This document shows, in pieces, positions 32,038 to 43,703 of a DNA stretch of 64,000 bases; within the stretch, counting starts at the first letter, position 1, and every line of letters begins with the position of its first letter. The notes under the pieces were generated by a model that saw nothing but the letters and a program-made list of their open reading frames with translations, was not told the origin of the DNA and searched no databases. The position numbers and the translations under genes were made by a program. The DNA is from Nigrospora sphaerica. Taxonomy: Eukaryota; Ascomycota; Sordariomycetes; Amphisphaeriales; Apiosporaceae. The DNA lies in NCBI GenBank assembly GCA_018287875.1, contig JAGVVL010000018.1:1790501-1854500 (forward strand), in the 5' to 3' direction.

Positions 32038-34113
32038 CTAAGGTTGCGAAGACTGGGCCGTGTTGCGCAATGCAGTCGGGCCCTGGAAGCCAGACGAAGA
32101 CAAAGGCGGGACGTTTTGGAGTTCCACGTCTTGGCTGTGGCCAGGCATTTTGGGTTGACGCCGGTCCCGGCGTTCTCCAAAACGCTGGTCGCCCTCTTCG
32201 AACCGGCTTTTGAAGCGGTAGTAGGTGGGAGGACGAGGTCGGCAAAGAACGGTAACCCAGTTCTTCCAGGCACTGCCCTGAGTGAAGGCCCGGTACCGGT
32301 CCTTCTTGAGGAATTTGTGCGAGTTGAGAAACTCGCGCGTCGTCTCGCCCCGGGCCATCAGGAACAGGTGGTAGCCCATCAGAGCGGCAGGGTATATGGT
32401 GGCGATGAGTCCGTAGATAAACATGGCGAACGGCACCCGAAATCGGTCGATGGATGCTCCGACGGAAATGCCTTCCTGGGAAGCGTACAGAACAACATGA
32501 GCGAGCGAGGCGCCGACCAAGTAGAAACCCAGCAGGGTGGTGGCCGTGACAAAGGTGAAGAAGTAGCGGTAGTTGCGGCGGCCAACACAGTTATTGAGCC
32601 AAACGCAATGGTGGTCCTGTGTTTCGACACAGTTGTCGCACAAACGGCAGTGGTGAGCCCGCGGCGGTCTCCAGAGACTGCATGTCTTGCAGTACTTCGT
32701 GGGGACTTCCATAGCGGCTGTCGAAGATTCGGCCGACTTAATCAGTGTCCAGTCATTCATCGGAGGGGCAAGGCGCAGGGGATCCTCGTTGTCTGCTGCC
32801 GGCGGGAACCTATGCAAGTTCCTCGGTAGAATCTGGATCGGGTTGTCAGTCAAGCGGACGTTGCTCCTAGTCGCGGGGCTGCTACTCACACCAGGGTCAG
32901 AGCTAGATGCATGGATAAACGAGGATATGCTGAGGTAGAACAAGTAGGCGAAAACGATGGGCACGACGGGCGACACGCGGTACCAGTAAAAAGGGCCCGA
33001 GTAGACGAGAAAGAGAACGGCGGGAATCACGACAGCCAACGCCGTCGCAATGCTAATAGGCCGATGGCGTGTGTTTTGAAGCCGGCCACCGAGAGCAAAA
33101 ACCGTGTTTCCTTCGAAATACTCGTAGTTACGGCCCAGCTTACGTTTCTGCGCCTTGGCCGGCGGGGGCTGCTTGGCTCGTTCTGTCGTGTCTATGGCGC
33201 TCAGCTGCGGGGATGAAGCGCCGGACGAGAGCTTCTCGGCGCCGGGCATATTACGGTGGCTTGCGTTTCCCGACGGCTCGCCCCGCGAAGGAAGCAGAAA
33301 ACTGGACCGGAAGGAACGCGGCGTCCGGGACGGTGTGGGCAAGTTGCCGGCGTTCCCAAATGCGTTGCTCTTGTTCACGTCGAGACTGAGGCCCTTCATC
33401 TCGGCCGTGCCTCGCTGCTGCAAAGGGCGCACGCTATCGGTGAGGCTGCCGGCGGCATAGTGGCCTTGGGTCGGACTGGTCGTGGCTGTCACTCGGTCGA
33501 ACGCTTCAGGCTCGGTTATCTCGGTGCCCCTGGAGGGCGGAAGCGGGCCATCTGCACTGTTCTGCCGCACGAGAGGGCTGATGGGGCTGAGCGGGGCACC
33601 CGGCACGCTGGTGCGTTGTTGGGGGATATGCACTCGGCTGTCGGCGGTGGTTTCGCCCATCGAGCCATTCCGTTGGTGGAAGCCCGAGGTCCTGACTGCT
33701 CCTCGTTGTGCCTGCAGCTTCTGCGAGCTCATGGGATGGAAAAAGGCATGCGATGTCAGGGATGGAACATGACTTTTGCTGGCGGCACTGGGCGGTCTTC
33801 CGGTGGACCCAGAGATGCTGTTGTTCAAGCTCACCCTGTGGAGGCCGATTCGATGTGGCTGTCCGCCTCGCGACGACGAAAACCCCGTCTTGGCGGTTCC
33901 TGGTCGCGATTCCGAGGCAATGCCGCTGCGTCTTTGGGGGTTGGCGCTGCTGGGTTGGAAAGGCTCGTTGCCGAATTCATCGCCATCTTCCGAGGCGATG
34001 TCCGTCATCCGTGAGGATATTATACTGGGAGGGCTCGCGGGGTATCGAGGCATCGCATATTCGCCACCATCTTTGGGCGGCGTGGACCGGCTGTCTGGAT
34101 CGTTTGCGGCCAT
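32038..34113 (-). CDS. ERF2: Palmitoyltransferase ERF2 (DHHC type), in-frame intron
   Basis: An open frame of 691 codons. A 57-nt GT-AG intron at 32889-32833 (GTGAGT to CCAG) is inferred because removing it restores the family sequence SSDPG/ILPRNLH; the spliced protein is 672 aa. The first about 290 residues are Ser/Pro-rich and likely disordered. Then come two membrane helices (SIATALAVVIPAVLFLVYSG and FAYLFYLSISSFIHAS), the Cys-rich domain CKTCSLWRPPRAHHCRLCDN with DHHC at about residues 481-484, and two more helices. Known: ERF2 with ERF4 palmitoylates Ras at the ER. The intron is a multiple of three without stops, so retention would still give a full protein with 19 extra residues. Confidence 0.92.
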   Translation of the reverse strand: MAANDPDSRSTPPKDGGEYAMPRYPASPPSIISSRMTDIASEDGDEFGNEPFQPSSANPQRRSGIASESRPGTAKTGFSSSRGGQPHRIGLHRVSLNNSISGSTGRPPSAASKSHVPSLTSHAFFHPMSSQKLQAQRGAVRTSGFHQRNGSMGETTADSRVHIPQQRTSVPGAPLSPISPLVRQNSADGPLPPSRGTEITEPEAFDRVTATTSPTQGHYAAGSLTDSVRPLQQRGTAEMKGLSLDVNKSNAFGNAGNLPTPSRTPRSFRSSFLLPSRGEPSGNASHRNMPGAEKLSSGASSPQLSAIDTTERAKQPPPAKAQKRKLGRNYEYFEGNTVFALGGRLQNTRHRPISIATALAVVIPAVLFLVYSGPFYWYRVSPVVPIVFAYLFYLSISSFIHASSSDPGVSSSPATRSNVRLTDNPIQILPRNLHRFPPAADNEDPLRLAPPMNDWTLIKSAESSTAAMEVPTKYCKTCSLWRPPRAHHCRLCDNCVETQDHHCVWLNNCVGRRNYRYFFTFVTATTLLGFYLVGASLAHVVLYASQEGISVGASIDRFRVPFAMFIYGLIATIYPAALMGYHLFLMARGETTREFLNSHKFLKKDRYRAFTQGSAWKNWVTVLCRPRPPTYYRFKSRFEEGDQRFGERRDRRQPKMPGHSQDVELQNVPPLSSSGFQGPTALRNTAQSSQP

Positions 34114-36030
34114 GGTGGTCTGGTCTGGTCTGGGAGCCCAAGGATCCGTGGGATATGACGAGTCGCGGGGGGATGAAACGGTCTATGGTAATCGTGCGAT
34201 GCCGCCTTCTAGCAGTACGCCATGGAAATGTTGCCTAGTCTTTTGCACGCGCACAATCCAAGCCGAAGCCTCCGCGATACGGCCAGAGTCTAGATACACC
34301 TAAGGGAAAGCGCCGGTAGGTGGTTCAAGACACGAGTGGACAAGATCCCGCGAGTCAAACAGTTACAGAAGAAAAGAAAGGCTGGGATAAGGCGGTCGGG
34401 ACGGCTGAGTCCTTGGGAAAGACGGAAGGGTCGGACAGAGAGGGAGCGGATGAAGGCGTGCGTAATTCGGAGACAGCGACGGGCGTTGAGGGATTGACTC
34501 GGGTCGGGTCGGATCGAAAAAGCGTTGTGGCTGTGATGATGTTTGTTCAGAAAGAGCGAGTGTACAGCTGTAACCTGCGCAGCGACGATGTTGTTGGTTG
34601 TATTTACCGGTTTGGCGGGAAGGGGGGGGATGTCAGGGAGCGAGAGGGAGGGAGAGACGGGTGGTGAGGGTATTAACTAATAGGGTGTAGTCGAAAAAGG
34701 AACCTTGGAAGGAATGAGACGGATGATGGAGGCGGTGGTGGTAGTTGGAGGAGCAGACCAAAACCGAGCCGAGCAAGGAAGGCGATCTCGTCAGCGTGCA
34801 CGCACGAACAGACGCACGAACGAAGAAGACGTTGGAGCGCAGTAGCAACAGCAGCAGCAGCAGCACCTCATCTGCTTCGGCATGGGAAGATGGCCCGGCG
34901 CGAGATGCAAGGAAGATGGCGCCCCCCGGGGGGCAGATTCAGGTCGGGTGCTGGTTGGTCGGGCGCTGGGCCCCAGAGTAAGGGGGGCACGAGCCTGGAG
35001 TCTGCGAGGAGGGCCCCGATTGGAGCAGCACAATCTCATCTCACATAGTTCGCAAGCGTGTCAGCCCGTCCCATAGCCGATCCGGCCTACCACATCCAAG
35101 CCGCATTTTCCTGCGTTACGTCGCATCACTCAGGCCGTACGTCCACAAACTCCCAAGGTTCCCGCCGTGCCGGCACTACATCTGGCGCGACTGGCCTGGA
35201 GCGGACGCCTCCTTCGCACAGTCACATCGGCGGGGAGCGAGCGACGCAGCCAGAGGCACATGCATCAGGATTAGGCGTCAGTGACTGTCTGAGAAAAAAG
35301 CAAGTAGAGACCCAGTTTGCTACCCTGTACCTACCAGTTTGAGTGTCAAGCCCTGCCGGCACCCTGTCAGCCCACCCGTTCGATGGTTGCTCACATGAAG
35401 ACCAGACGGGACGAACGGGGCATCCTATGATGAGATGGACGGATCATGGGCCATTACGGGGCGCGCTGTTCTCTATGGTAACCATGGTCCTCGGCCGGCC
35501 AGGGGGGCTGATAGGCTCCCCGAGGCTCTTCGCTCGTGGAGTCCGACGGGCACGGTTCCTCAGCGCTCGGATAGGATGGAACGATGTGGAACCGTAGCCT
35601 CAATCCAGCCAGGTGAGAAGACCAGGGAACCCGAGCCAGGAAGCCCCCTCCGGCACATTTGCTACGAAGTACCCCACCCGCGTAGGCACCTGGGAAAGTG
35701 GGGTTAGTATGTGCACAAAGCCACAGGTACTGTCGCAAGGCATTTTATGGAATATGCAAATCCCACGGCCGTCCCAGCCACAGCTCACATGGCATTCAAG
35801 CTCCAGCCCGCAAGGCTGTTTTTCGCTGTGGCGCGCCCGCTCACCCATCTCCGCACGCGGTCTTCCCATTGGCCAATGACGGGCGCGCGAAGCTTCCGTG
35901 GGCATCGAACGACCTCTTTTGCTGGGCGGCGCATCGACGTTAAGTTACCACTCGATCCTGCGGAACGACCTCTCGCCAATACACAAACTCACCCTCAACA
36001 CCCAACCACCCGCACTACCCCGTCGCCACC
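34114..36030. other. Intergenic, divergent promoter region
   Basis: About 1.9 kb between ERF2 and the small gene at 36031. A CAG-type trinucleotide run lies at about 34846-34866. No gene-like frame with recognisable motifs. Confidence 0.6.
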
Positions 36031-36712
36031 ATGGCCTCCATGATTGCACGTAGAGCCTTTTCCACCTCGGCCCGCCGCCTGGCCCAGGCCGACCCCGGCC
36101 TCAAGGCCGAGACGAAGCGCAACCCCGAGCTTTACGTGCGTCATATCCTCCTCCTCACGCCGGGTTCCCTCGCCCCCCCGACGACGCCCCCGAATGCGAC
36201 CGCCGTCCCGGCCTTCGGAGGGCCTGCTATTCCGGACACCGCATGCTAACATGAGCTTTTGATAGATCCTGGGTGGTGTCATGTGCGCCGCTCTCGGTGG
36301 TGCTGGTCTCTACTTTGGTACGCCGTCCCATCCCCCCATGCTCCTCCTGAACCCCCGGAAGCTCGCAGCAGCCATGCACTTCGGAGACTGATAGACCGTC
36401 TTGCCCCCGTGGTACAGGCCGAACCCCCACTGCGGCTACCTCCGAGGCCCCCGTCGGCATTGCTCGCGAGGCCATGCCCTGGGAGAGCGGCTCTTCCGAG
36501 GGCAAGTACCGATACCACCCCGGTGGCAACCCGGCGAACCCCCCCAAGGACGCCCCCAGCGCCGTCAACGTTGTCGTCATTCCCGATGTCAACCTGCCCA
36601 AGGTACGTGACGGGCCCTGTCCCGGCGCTGGTAACGAATCCATCCCGCTGACCACGCCCCACTCCAGCACCTGCACGACAAGTACAACAAATGGGGCAAG
36701 GACGGCTACTAG
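36031..36712 (+). CDS. Small conserved mitochondrial membrane protein, 4 exons, unassigned
   Basis: Exons 36031-36135, 36266-36317, 36418-36602 and 36668-36712 join in frame to 387 nt (128 aa). The N-terminus MASMIARRAFSTSARRLAQ is a clear mitochondrial presequence. One membrane helix follows (ILGGVMCAALGGAGLYFG, residues 36-53), then a soluble tail with MPWESGSSEGKYRYHPGG and a C-terminal HLHDKYNKWGKDGY. I recall similar proteins in other Sordariomycetes but not a firm function; the single helix and Lys/Trp-rich tail would suit a respiratory-chain accessory subunit, which is inference only. The Kozak context (CGCCACCATGG) supports the start. Convergent with SER2. Confidence 0.8.
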
Positions 36713-37596
36713 ATGTCTATCCGCGTGGTTCGTGGACAGCATTTCGGCGTACAGCAATAGACGACACGAGAACACTGTCTCCTCTGTGTACTTACATAGC
36801 CATGAGTTGGGCATGGCTCGATGAACTGAGAGAAGCCTCTTCTAACCGCCTGCCTTATTCACAGGGCCTTGTCCGACGCTGGCCAGAGTGACATGAGGGG
36901 GGGGCCATCGGCAATGCGTTACCAGCCCAGAGAAGGGAGGCTGCGGTCCAGCAAACTGGCCGCCTGCAGTCCACGGTATGGCCGAAGGACGTGACGTGGC
37001 TATGGAAATGCGAGGACACTGGCAAGTATTCGTATCTTTGCCCTCCCGAAGCGTCATCTCCGCTACTCCCAGGAGCTGCGAGAGCAAGCTTCGGTGACTG
37101 GGTGAATGCCGGACTATTTAGAAGGACCACCCGCCAACGCGTCCGGCGTCGTATTCGCCCTAAAGCCTCGACACATAACAGCTGTGACCAGCGTCCTGCG
37201 TGGCCCTCCGTTGTGGGACCCAGTGGTTGAACGGCGGACCGGGACCCAGAAGCGCAAGGAGCACCCGGCTTTCTATCTTCTGCACGCAGAGGCAGACGGT
37301 CCAGCACTATTGACAATCCAGGGTCAAAGCCGGGGCCATCGCCTGGAACCGGCGCAGTTGGATGCCGGAATGCAGTCTGCAAATTGGCATGCTGCATCCT
37401 GGTCTACAGCCTAGGTTGTTTGGACTCGTAAAGTTTGCCGCAACGCCTGCCGAAAGGCTCGGCTATTGTCTTGCTCAGCAGCATGTGATGCCGTAAAAGT
37501 TCATTTGTCCCTTCGCTATGAGAGCTTGTGCTCTGTCCTCTAACTCTCTACTGTGCGCTGCGTGGCCGGGCCGGCCCCCACTTACCGGATGCACGC
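36713..37596. other. Intergenic, convergent 3' regions
   Basis: About 880 bp between two convergent genes. A 180-codon minus-strand frame (36855-37397) has no motif and is judged a chance frame. Confidence 0.6.
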
Positions 37597-39060
37597 TCAG
37601 GCTGCGAGCAACTCGGTTTCCTCGCGTGTGAAGCCGAAGAGGTAGAGCAAGTCGGTCAGGCTCTCGCCATTGAGGCGGGCGCTGGCCTCCATTTGCACGC
37701 GAGGCTTGGCATTCCATGCTACGCCCATGCCGGCCGTCTCCAGCATGAGGAGGTCATTGGCTCCATCGCCCACGGCCACGACCTGTTCGAGGGCAATGCC
37801 CTCCTTGGCGGCAATCTCGAGAAGCAGCTCCTTCTTGCGCTCCTTGCCCACGATGCGGCCCTGGACCTCTCCCGTTAACTTGCCGGCATCGTCAACCACC
37901 ACCTCGTTGGCGTGGGCGTAGTCGATACCCAGTTCGCCCGCCAGCCAGCTCGTCAAGGGCAGGAAGCCGCCTGAGAGCACGGCCGTCTTCACGCCCAGTC
38001 GCTTGAGAGCCTTGAGCAGGGCAGGTACACCCTCGGTCACCTCCAAAACGGGGCGCAGTTGCTCGAAGACAGTCACTGGCAGGCCCTTGAGCAGAGCTAC
38101 GCGCTCCCGGAAGGCGGCGTCGAACTCCAGCTCGCCGAGCATGGCGCGGTGGGTGATGTCGGCGACGCGCTGCGCGAGGTCCGGCGGCTCGGTCAAGGTG
38201 GCGGCAAGCAGGTCGATGACCTCCTGCGTGATCAGCGTGCTGTCCATGTCGAAGACTACGAGGCGCGGGTGCCGCCGCCACAGGGTGTCGCGTTGCAGGG
38301 CCACATCAATGTTCCACTCGCGCTCGAAGCGGTAGATGAGCTCATGCTTGCGCAAGTCGGTCAGGGGTAGGAAGTCCTCGGCAGGCCCAGGCGACAGCGT
38401 CAGTTCCACAACTAGGGGGTGATCGGGATCGTCGAGGCATCTGTGCGAGGAGCTGGCTTCGAAGCAGCCCGAAGGCAGCGGGAAGGAGGACATCAAGTGC
38501 AGGAACGAAGTCACGCACAGGGGCGAAATGTACGAGCCGTACAAGTTGTCCAAGGGCTCGGGCTCGGCGGCTGCGCGCGGCTCCAGGGGGAACTTGTCGA
38601 TGTTGGTGGTGGGCGCCATGTTGGCGGGAATGTCCGAGTCGGACGAGGGCAGTCTCGCCCCGGGGCTCGTCTCGTTGCCGTGTGAGGGCTGCTGCTGGCT
38701 GAGGGTAGCGGCCCTCTGCTTAGACTTGTACATGAGGGTGGCCACCAGCTTGCTGGGCGTCTTCTCGCCCCTCGGAGCGACGCAGTTGGGGTGCGCATAG
38801 TCATGGCTGCCACCGTCGACTATACGGGGCGGGTCGTCCTTGGAGGGCACGCCGTTAAAAGGGGTAATGGGCTTGACCGGAGATATCCTGGCCTGAGCCA
38901 AGTCCTCGACGACGGTGTCGATACCAAAGTGACTATCGAGCTTGGTGGTAGGACCGCGGTACTGCTGGTTCTCCTGCAGGTACGACGAGCTGCTGCGCAT
39001 GGCGCGCAACTGCGGGCGTCCCGACGGAGCCTGCTTCGTCGTGGCGGTATCCTCGGTCAT
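37597..39060 (-). CDS. SER2: Phosphoserine phosphatase (SER2)
   Basis: 487 aa from the ATG at 39060 (MTEDTATTKQAP). The N-terminal half (to about residue 190) is Ser/Pro-rich. The C-terminal half is a HAD phosphatase: VVFDMDSTLI (nucleophile Asp271 and Asp273), SGGF, then AVGDGANDLLMLETAGMGVAW near the end. Known reaction: the last step of serine synthesis, O-phosphoserine to serine. The frame is open for another 85 codons upstream, to 39315, but that part is low-complexity Ser/Pro/Leu and lacks conservation I recognise, so the internal ATG was chosen. No intron seen. Confidence 0.93.
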   Translation of the reverse strand: MTEDTATTKQAPSGRPQLRAMRSSSSYLQENQQYRGPTTKLDSHFGIDTVVEDLAQARISPVKPITPFNGVPSKDDPPRIVDGGSHDYAHPNCVAPRGEKTPSKLVATLMYKSKQRAATLSQQQPSHGNETSPGARLPSSDSDIPANMAPTTNIDKFPLEPRAAAEPEPLDNLYGSYISPLCVTSFLHLMSSFPLPSGCFEASSSHRCLDDPDHPLVVELTLSPGPAEDFLPLTDLRKHELIYRFEREWNIDVALQRDTLWRRHPRLVVFDMDSTLITQEVIDLLAATLTEPPDLAQRVADITHRAMLGELEFDAAFRERVALLKGLPVTVFEQLRPVLEVTEGVPALLKALKRLGVKTAVLSGGFLPLTSWLAGELGIDYAHANEVVVDDAGKLTGEVQGRIVGKERKKELLLEIAAKEGIALEQVVAVGDGANDLLMLETAGMGVAWNAKPRVQMEASARLNGESLTDLLYLFGFTREETELLAA

Positions 39061-42000
39061 GGCGTACGGTGCTCTAGGAGCCGTGGAGCAGAGTGGCAGA
39101 GAAGAGGTAGGGATGTAAGAGAGGAGGAGAGGTACGAGGCGATACGGAAGACGGGGCGCACCGGGCTTGTAGGGCTGGCTATACGAGAGCGGCACACAAG
39201 GACCCCAGGCGCAATGGTGAGCGGGAGAGGGCTGAAGTATGTAGCAGCAACGTGCAGTAGCGACAGCGGTCAGCGGCGGCGGCAACGACGGAGGCGACGG
39301 TGACGACGACAACAACCCTGAGCGGCGGCGACAGACAAGTCAAAGAGAGACGGGAAAGAAACAGCTATCGAGCAAGTGACTTTAAACTTTAGTTGCACTA
39401 CGGGGAAGAGGGAAACGATTGTCACAGCGGGCCCGTGAAGTTGCGCAGCAGCTGCGAAAGGAGGGGCTGGCTGTATGCAAGCCGAAAAGCGAGCGAGCCC
39501 CTCCCCACTTGGTTGCAGCCTTGGTAAGTTTAGAACCAGCGCGCCGCGGCAACGACGGAGCAAACCGCGCGCACCCATGACATAAAAGTACCAACCACGA
39601 TTCGCTATCTGCCCGGCCAGGTACGAATTGTGTGCGAGTATATGCAGACGGACAGATGCGTGCTGACATAGTCGGCCTGGATTGATAAGCACCGGCATTG
39701 CTGTCCAACGAGGAGGAGAAAGGAGGGGGCCCTTTTGCTCTCGATAAGCCGTCCCCGAGGTAAGTTTGATTGTTGCGAGCGTCGCCAGGCAGGGCTGCTA
39801 GGCTCACAACATCAGCCCACGGTCCAATTCTTCGAGGCCGGCCCTGCCGAATTGCACTGGGCATATGTATAAGAAAAAGGCAATGCATGTACATGCGGCC
39901 ATCTGCCCTATCTGAAGGGCCTACCATATGAATTGGCCAACCAGGCGACCGGGGAGGGTTGTGAGTCCATGTCTTTGACAGCGGCAGAGGATGCCATTTG
40001 GCAGGCCGGCGTGAGAAAAGGAACAAGTCCTCGCGGCGGCCGGGTTTTTGCTGCTACTGCCGCTCGCGCCAAAAAGAAAGACGGGGTAGGCAAAGTAGTG
40101 GTGCCTACTAAAAACCTCCATGTCCCCATTATATGCGCGCTTCTGCAGCGGAACGCAACCGGTCGGGCTGTTGTCAGGCTCGGCCGAACAGCTCGACCAG
40201 CTCCTCCCCAAGCCTTTTGGGCTCGTGCGCATGGAAGGGAAACCGTCGGCCGTGTGGCTTCACCGCATGTCCCCTCCATGGGCCAGCCCCTCCCCATACA
40301 CAAATTACAACTGCGTGTCCGGCCCCAAGGCGGCTGTCGCCAGCGCCCGAATATCCCTGGGGAGTCTGTGGTATTCTCGCTCACGACTTCTTCCATACTT
40401 GTGCCCCGTCGTCGGGGGCCCCCAAGCCTGGATATTCCAGGCGGGCCCGGAGGTCTGGAGCCAATGGGAACAAAGTACCCTAACCTAGGTCAGTTATTAC
40501 CGTCCACTGTTAAGAGCCCGGTTGGATCATACCTGGGTAGTAAACCCCCACCTGCTGAAGTAGGTAGGCATGTGGTTTATTTAAGGCTCCTTCCATTCCT
40601 CCCCCTGGCCTAGAACCCGGCCTAGAACGCCGACCACCACGACAAGCTCACATAACCTCTGCCGCACCGGCATCCGATCGAGGGCCAGATGACCTGGCCC
40701 GCGGGGCGAGAGCCAAAGCGCGTCGCCCGCCGTGCTTCGTCTTGGACGTTCTAGAACTCGCATGCTGTCTCCCCGGTCTGGACCGCCCTCCGGCCGTGTG
40801 GCTTATATCCCGTTTCTCCCTCTCTGATGGAGCCGGGTTAGCGAGCTGGCCCGGTTTTCTTGGGTTCATGCCGTCGATGACGAGCTCAGATCCCGATCAT
40901 CTTATGGCATCCTCATTTCGGCGTCCACGAGGGCGGGAGAGCGGACATGGTTCAGCCCCTCACGTGCTTCGAGAACCACTTGCTGTCGCTAGGCTAGTCA
41001 GTCTGCTCTCTCCGTACCGGTCTGTCAACAGCTCGACTTCTAGCATGCCCTACTAACCGCCCCGTACGTATGCCTGGGTTTCAGCTTGCGTTACACAATC
41101 CACGACCTCGCTTCCCTAGGTCAAGCTGACCCTTAAGCTGGTTCCTGCTATCATGGCTTTGGTATGGACCTGGTATGGACTTTTTGTGTTATACTGTACC
41201 ACGCGACTTCCCAGCCCAGGCCCCCAGTATAGTACGCGGGAGGAACGTCAATTACGGAGCAGGCGGAGCACGAGTCAAGTTCCTACAGGCCAGAGCAACC
41301 CGTTCCCATGCCAGGCCCATCGTTAAATGCATGCTGTTAGTAGTCGAGCCCGGCCGATTCTGGTTGACCGGCCTGGTGCTTCAACATGTGGCTGGTACGG
41401 CTGCTCAGCTGCGTTCCCGCTTCGGCTGAGCGTCCTCGACACGAGCATCCAAGTTGCAGGACACTCCCCCCTGCTGCCGAAAAGCGATGGTCCTTCGCCT
41501 CCGCTGAACGTCTGCGGCATTGTAAGTGAAGACAAGATAAAAGAATGCGCGTGGGCAGCGCGTTGGGCAGACCAGGCACGTCTGCGGCCCGCTTCCTGGC
41601 ATGAGAACGACGCGCTGCCCTAATTCGCGTCCAAAGAACAAGCACTCCTTCTGCTTTTCCTCGCCGAATTCGCTAGGTGTATAGAATCAGTGCATGGTAC
41701 AGCGAGCCACGGGTTAACCATCTGTGTACGGTTTGGCCCTGCTGACAATGGGCCACGGAGGAATGGCCGGACCGGTCCTCTTCGCATCCGGCCTATCCAT
41801 CTTCTGGGCCATAATCAAAGCTGTCAGAGCGACAAAGGCATCCGTAGCGCGCGCCGGCGGTGCTAGGAGACGGTCTCCAAGGCCTTTAGCAAGGCCTCCA
41901 GACCCTCTCAAGAAGCCGAGATTGGGTTCTTAAAGGGGAGATCGCCTCAGACTGTCACCGCAAGCCTCACATATTCAATATGGTGAAAACAATCCAAGAA

Positions 42001-42999
42001 GCGGTCTAAAGGAGAACGTTTTCCTGTTTAGGATATCTTCCCTAGCCTTTGCAGCGTCTCCGGCTCCTGCCGATGTCGCCTTCGCCAGCGTCTCCAACCC
42101 TCGCACCGTTTCCATCTTCGGTCATTAACACTACTCGCGAAACAAAAAGGCCTCGTTTATTCTAATAGACCATAGCCTCTTTGATATAGCCGCGTTGTCA
42201 TATCTATCGTAAGAAAGATTTATATTGAGTTGAAAACAAGCAAAGAAGTGAATGTAACAAGAAAGAATATATGAGCGTGCCTTTAAAAAGAATTCCTTTT
42301 TTCCTTACTCGGGTCTTTTAAGATCGCCTCGAACTTCGAGCGCATCTTGGAGACGACATCGTCTCAAGACAAAAAGCTTCATTCACTTGGAAACTCCCAT
42401 AAGAAGGGCCTTCTTCTATGACAAAATGTCACCCGCTCGACACATAATGAGAATGTCAACGTGGGAGACATTGTCTCAGCCGCTCAATGAAATCCCCAAG
42501 GCCGTCTTCTCACAACCTCATGACCCAGTGAGCCGCGAGTTATATTGGCAGTGCACCACCCCTTCTTTCTCCAGTGCTATTCGTACCTGACCTCCAAGCC
42601 TTCTTATTCCCCTGTTCAAACATGTCGGTACGACGAGGCCGAGTAGGAGGAATGTCTTATATCGCTCATGGGTGCGCTTCTTCTAAAAAACAGTCCCAGC
42701 GTCCACACCAAGTTTCGCAGCTGACCCGGCAGTCGTGCCTCCGATGGCATGGGAGCGCCAGAGGTTCGCCTCGCACACAACCCGGGGACTGATTAATAAG
42801 CAACGGACCCGGGACTTGGCGAGGTAATACGGGCGCCAAGGAAATCAAAACCCAAAGACTGGAGGATATTGCGAGCTCCGAAACGGACCGAAGCGGAGCC
42901 CGCTGTTGGTTCGGCTGGCCTTCTCAGTTAGGAAGACGGTTCCAAACTGCCACTGATGTCCATGTGGCGATTTGCCCTCTGGGCCCTCCCTCGGCTAGT

Positions 43000-43022
43000 G
43001 AGAGAGAGAGAGAGAGAGAGAG
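43000..43022 (+). repeat. (GA)n microsatellite
   Basis: A perfect dinucleotide run of about 23 nt inside the gene-poor stretch. Confidence 0.9.
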
Positions 43023-43588
43023 AAAGCGGGCGCCAATGGGTCAGAGATGGATGCATCCACCATCTTCCGGGCCGGGCCTTCGGGAGGCAGCCCCGCACGG
43101 GGCATATTCCCTCCCGACCAACTCAAATGGGCGCTATAAGGAGCATTGATGTGGTAATGGATTCCGGGGCTGGTGGCATACGGAGCTGCGAAGTTCCTGG
43201 CGAGAACGGGACGAGTTCGAGCTCGAGTCCTGGTTGCGGCCAAGCTCCTGTCTCACCAACTAAGACTGACGTCGGGGGTGGCCAAGAGAATCTACCAGAA
43301 CTGGTCGGGGCGTTCTCGAGGCCGACCTACACCAATGAGACGCACGGAACAAATCACAAACCGTTCTCGGGTCCCGCATGAGACAGGCCAGTGCTTATGT
43401 AAGCACATTGTTGACGCGTGCCTAGGAATCAGTGCCCATCGGCTGCCCTTGGGGGGGGGAAGAACGCCAGCACGATGCGGGTAAGAGAGAAGCTAGGTTG
43501 GGCTTGCAAGGTGAAGGTCTCTACTTTCCGGCAGTCAGTCACCGCGTGTCTGGCTTGAGCCGGAGATAGAGAGAGGGAGGGGGAGAGA

Positions 43589-43703
43589 GTGTGTATGTGT
43601 AAATGTGTGTGTGTGTATGTCTGTGTGTGTGTCTGTGTCTGTGTGTGTCTGTGTCTGTGTGTGTCTGTGTCTGTGTGTGTGTGTCTGTGTCTGTGTGCGT
43701 GTG
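43589..43703 (+). repeat. TG-rich minisatellite
   Basis: About 115 bp of TG runs interrupted by regular TC steps (GTGTGTGTCTGTGTCT-type unit, repeated several times), preceded by a GA-rich tract at about 43562-43588. The regular TC spacing suggests unit-wise expansion. Not coding. Confidence 0.9.

Noticed and set aside
36855..37397. 180-codon minus-strand frame
   Set aside because: Between convergent genes, no motif or splice support.
39061..39315. 85-codon N-terminal extension of SER2
   Set aside because: Open in frame but low complexity; the internal ATG at 39060 begins the plausible protein.
39382..40613. Overlapping 214- and 226-codon frames on both strands
   Set aside because: No motifs, mutually overlapping, composition unlike real genes here.
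41714..42110. Possible pseudogene of a fungal glycosyltransferase on the minus strand
   Set aside because: Only loose similarity of Gly/Lys-rich segments; too weak to name.
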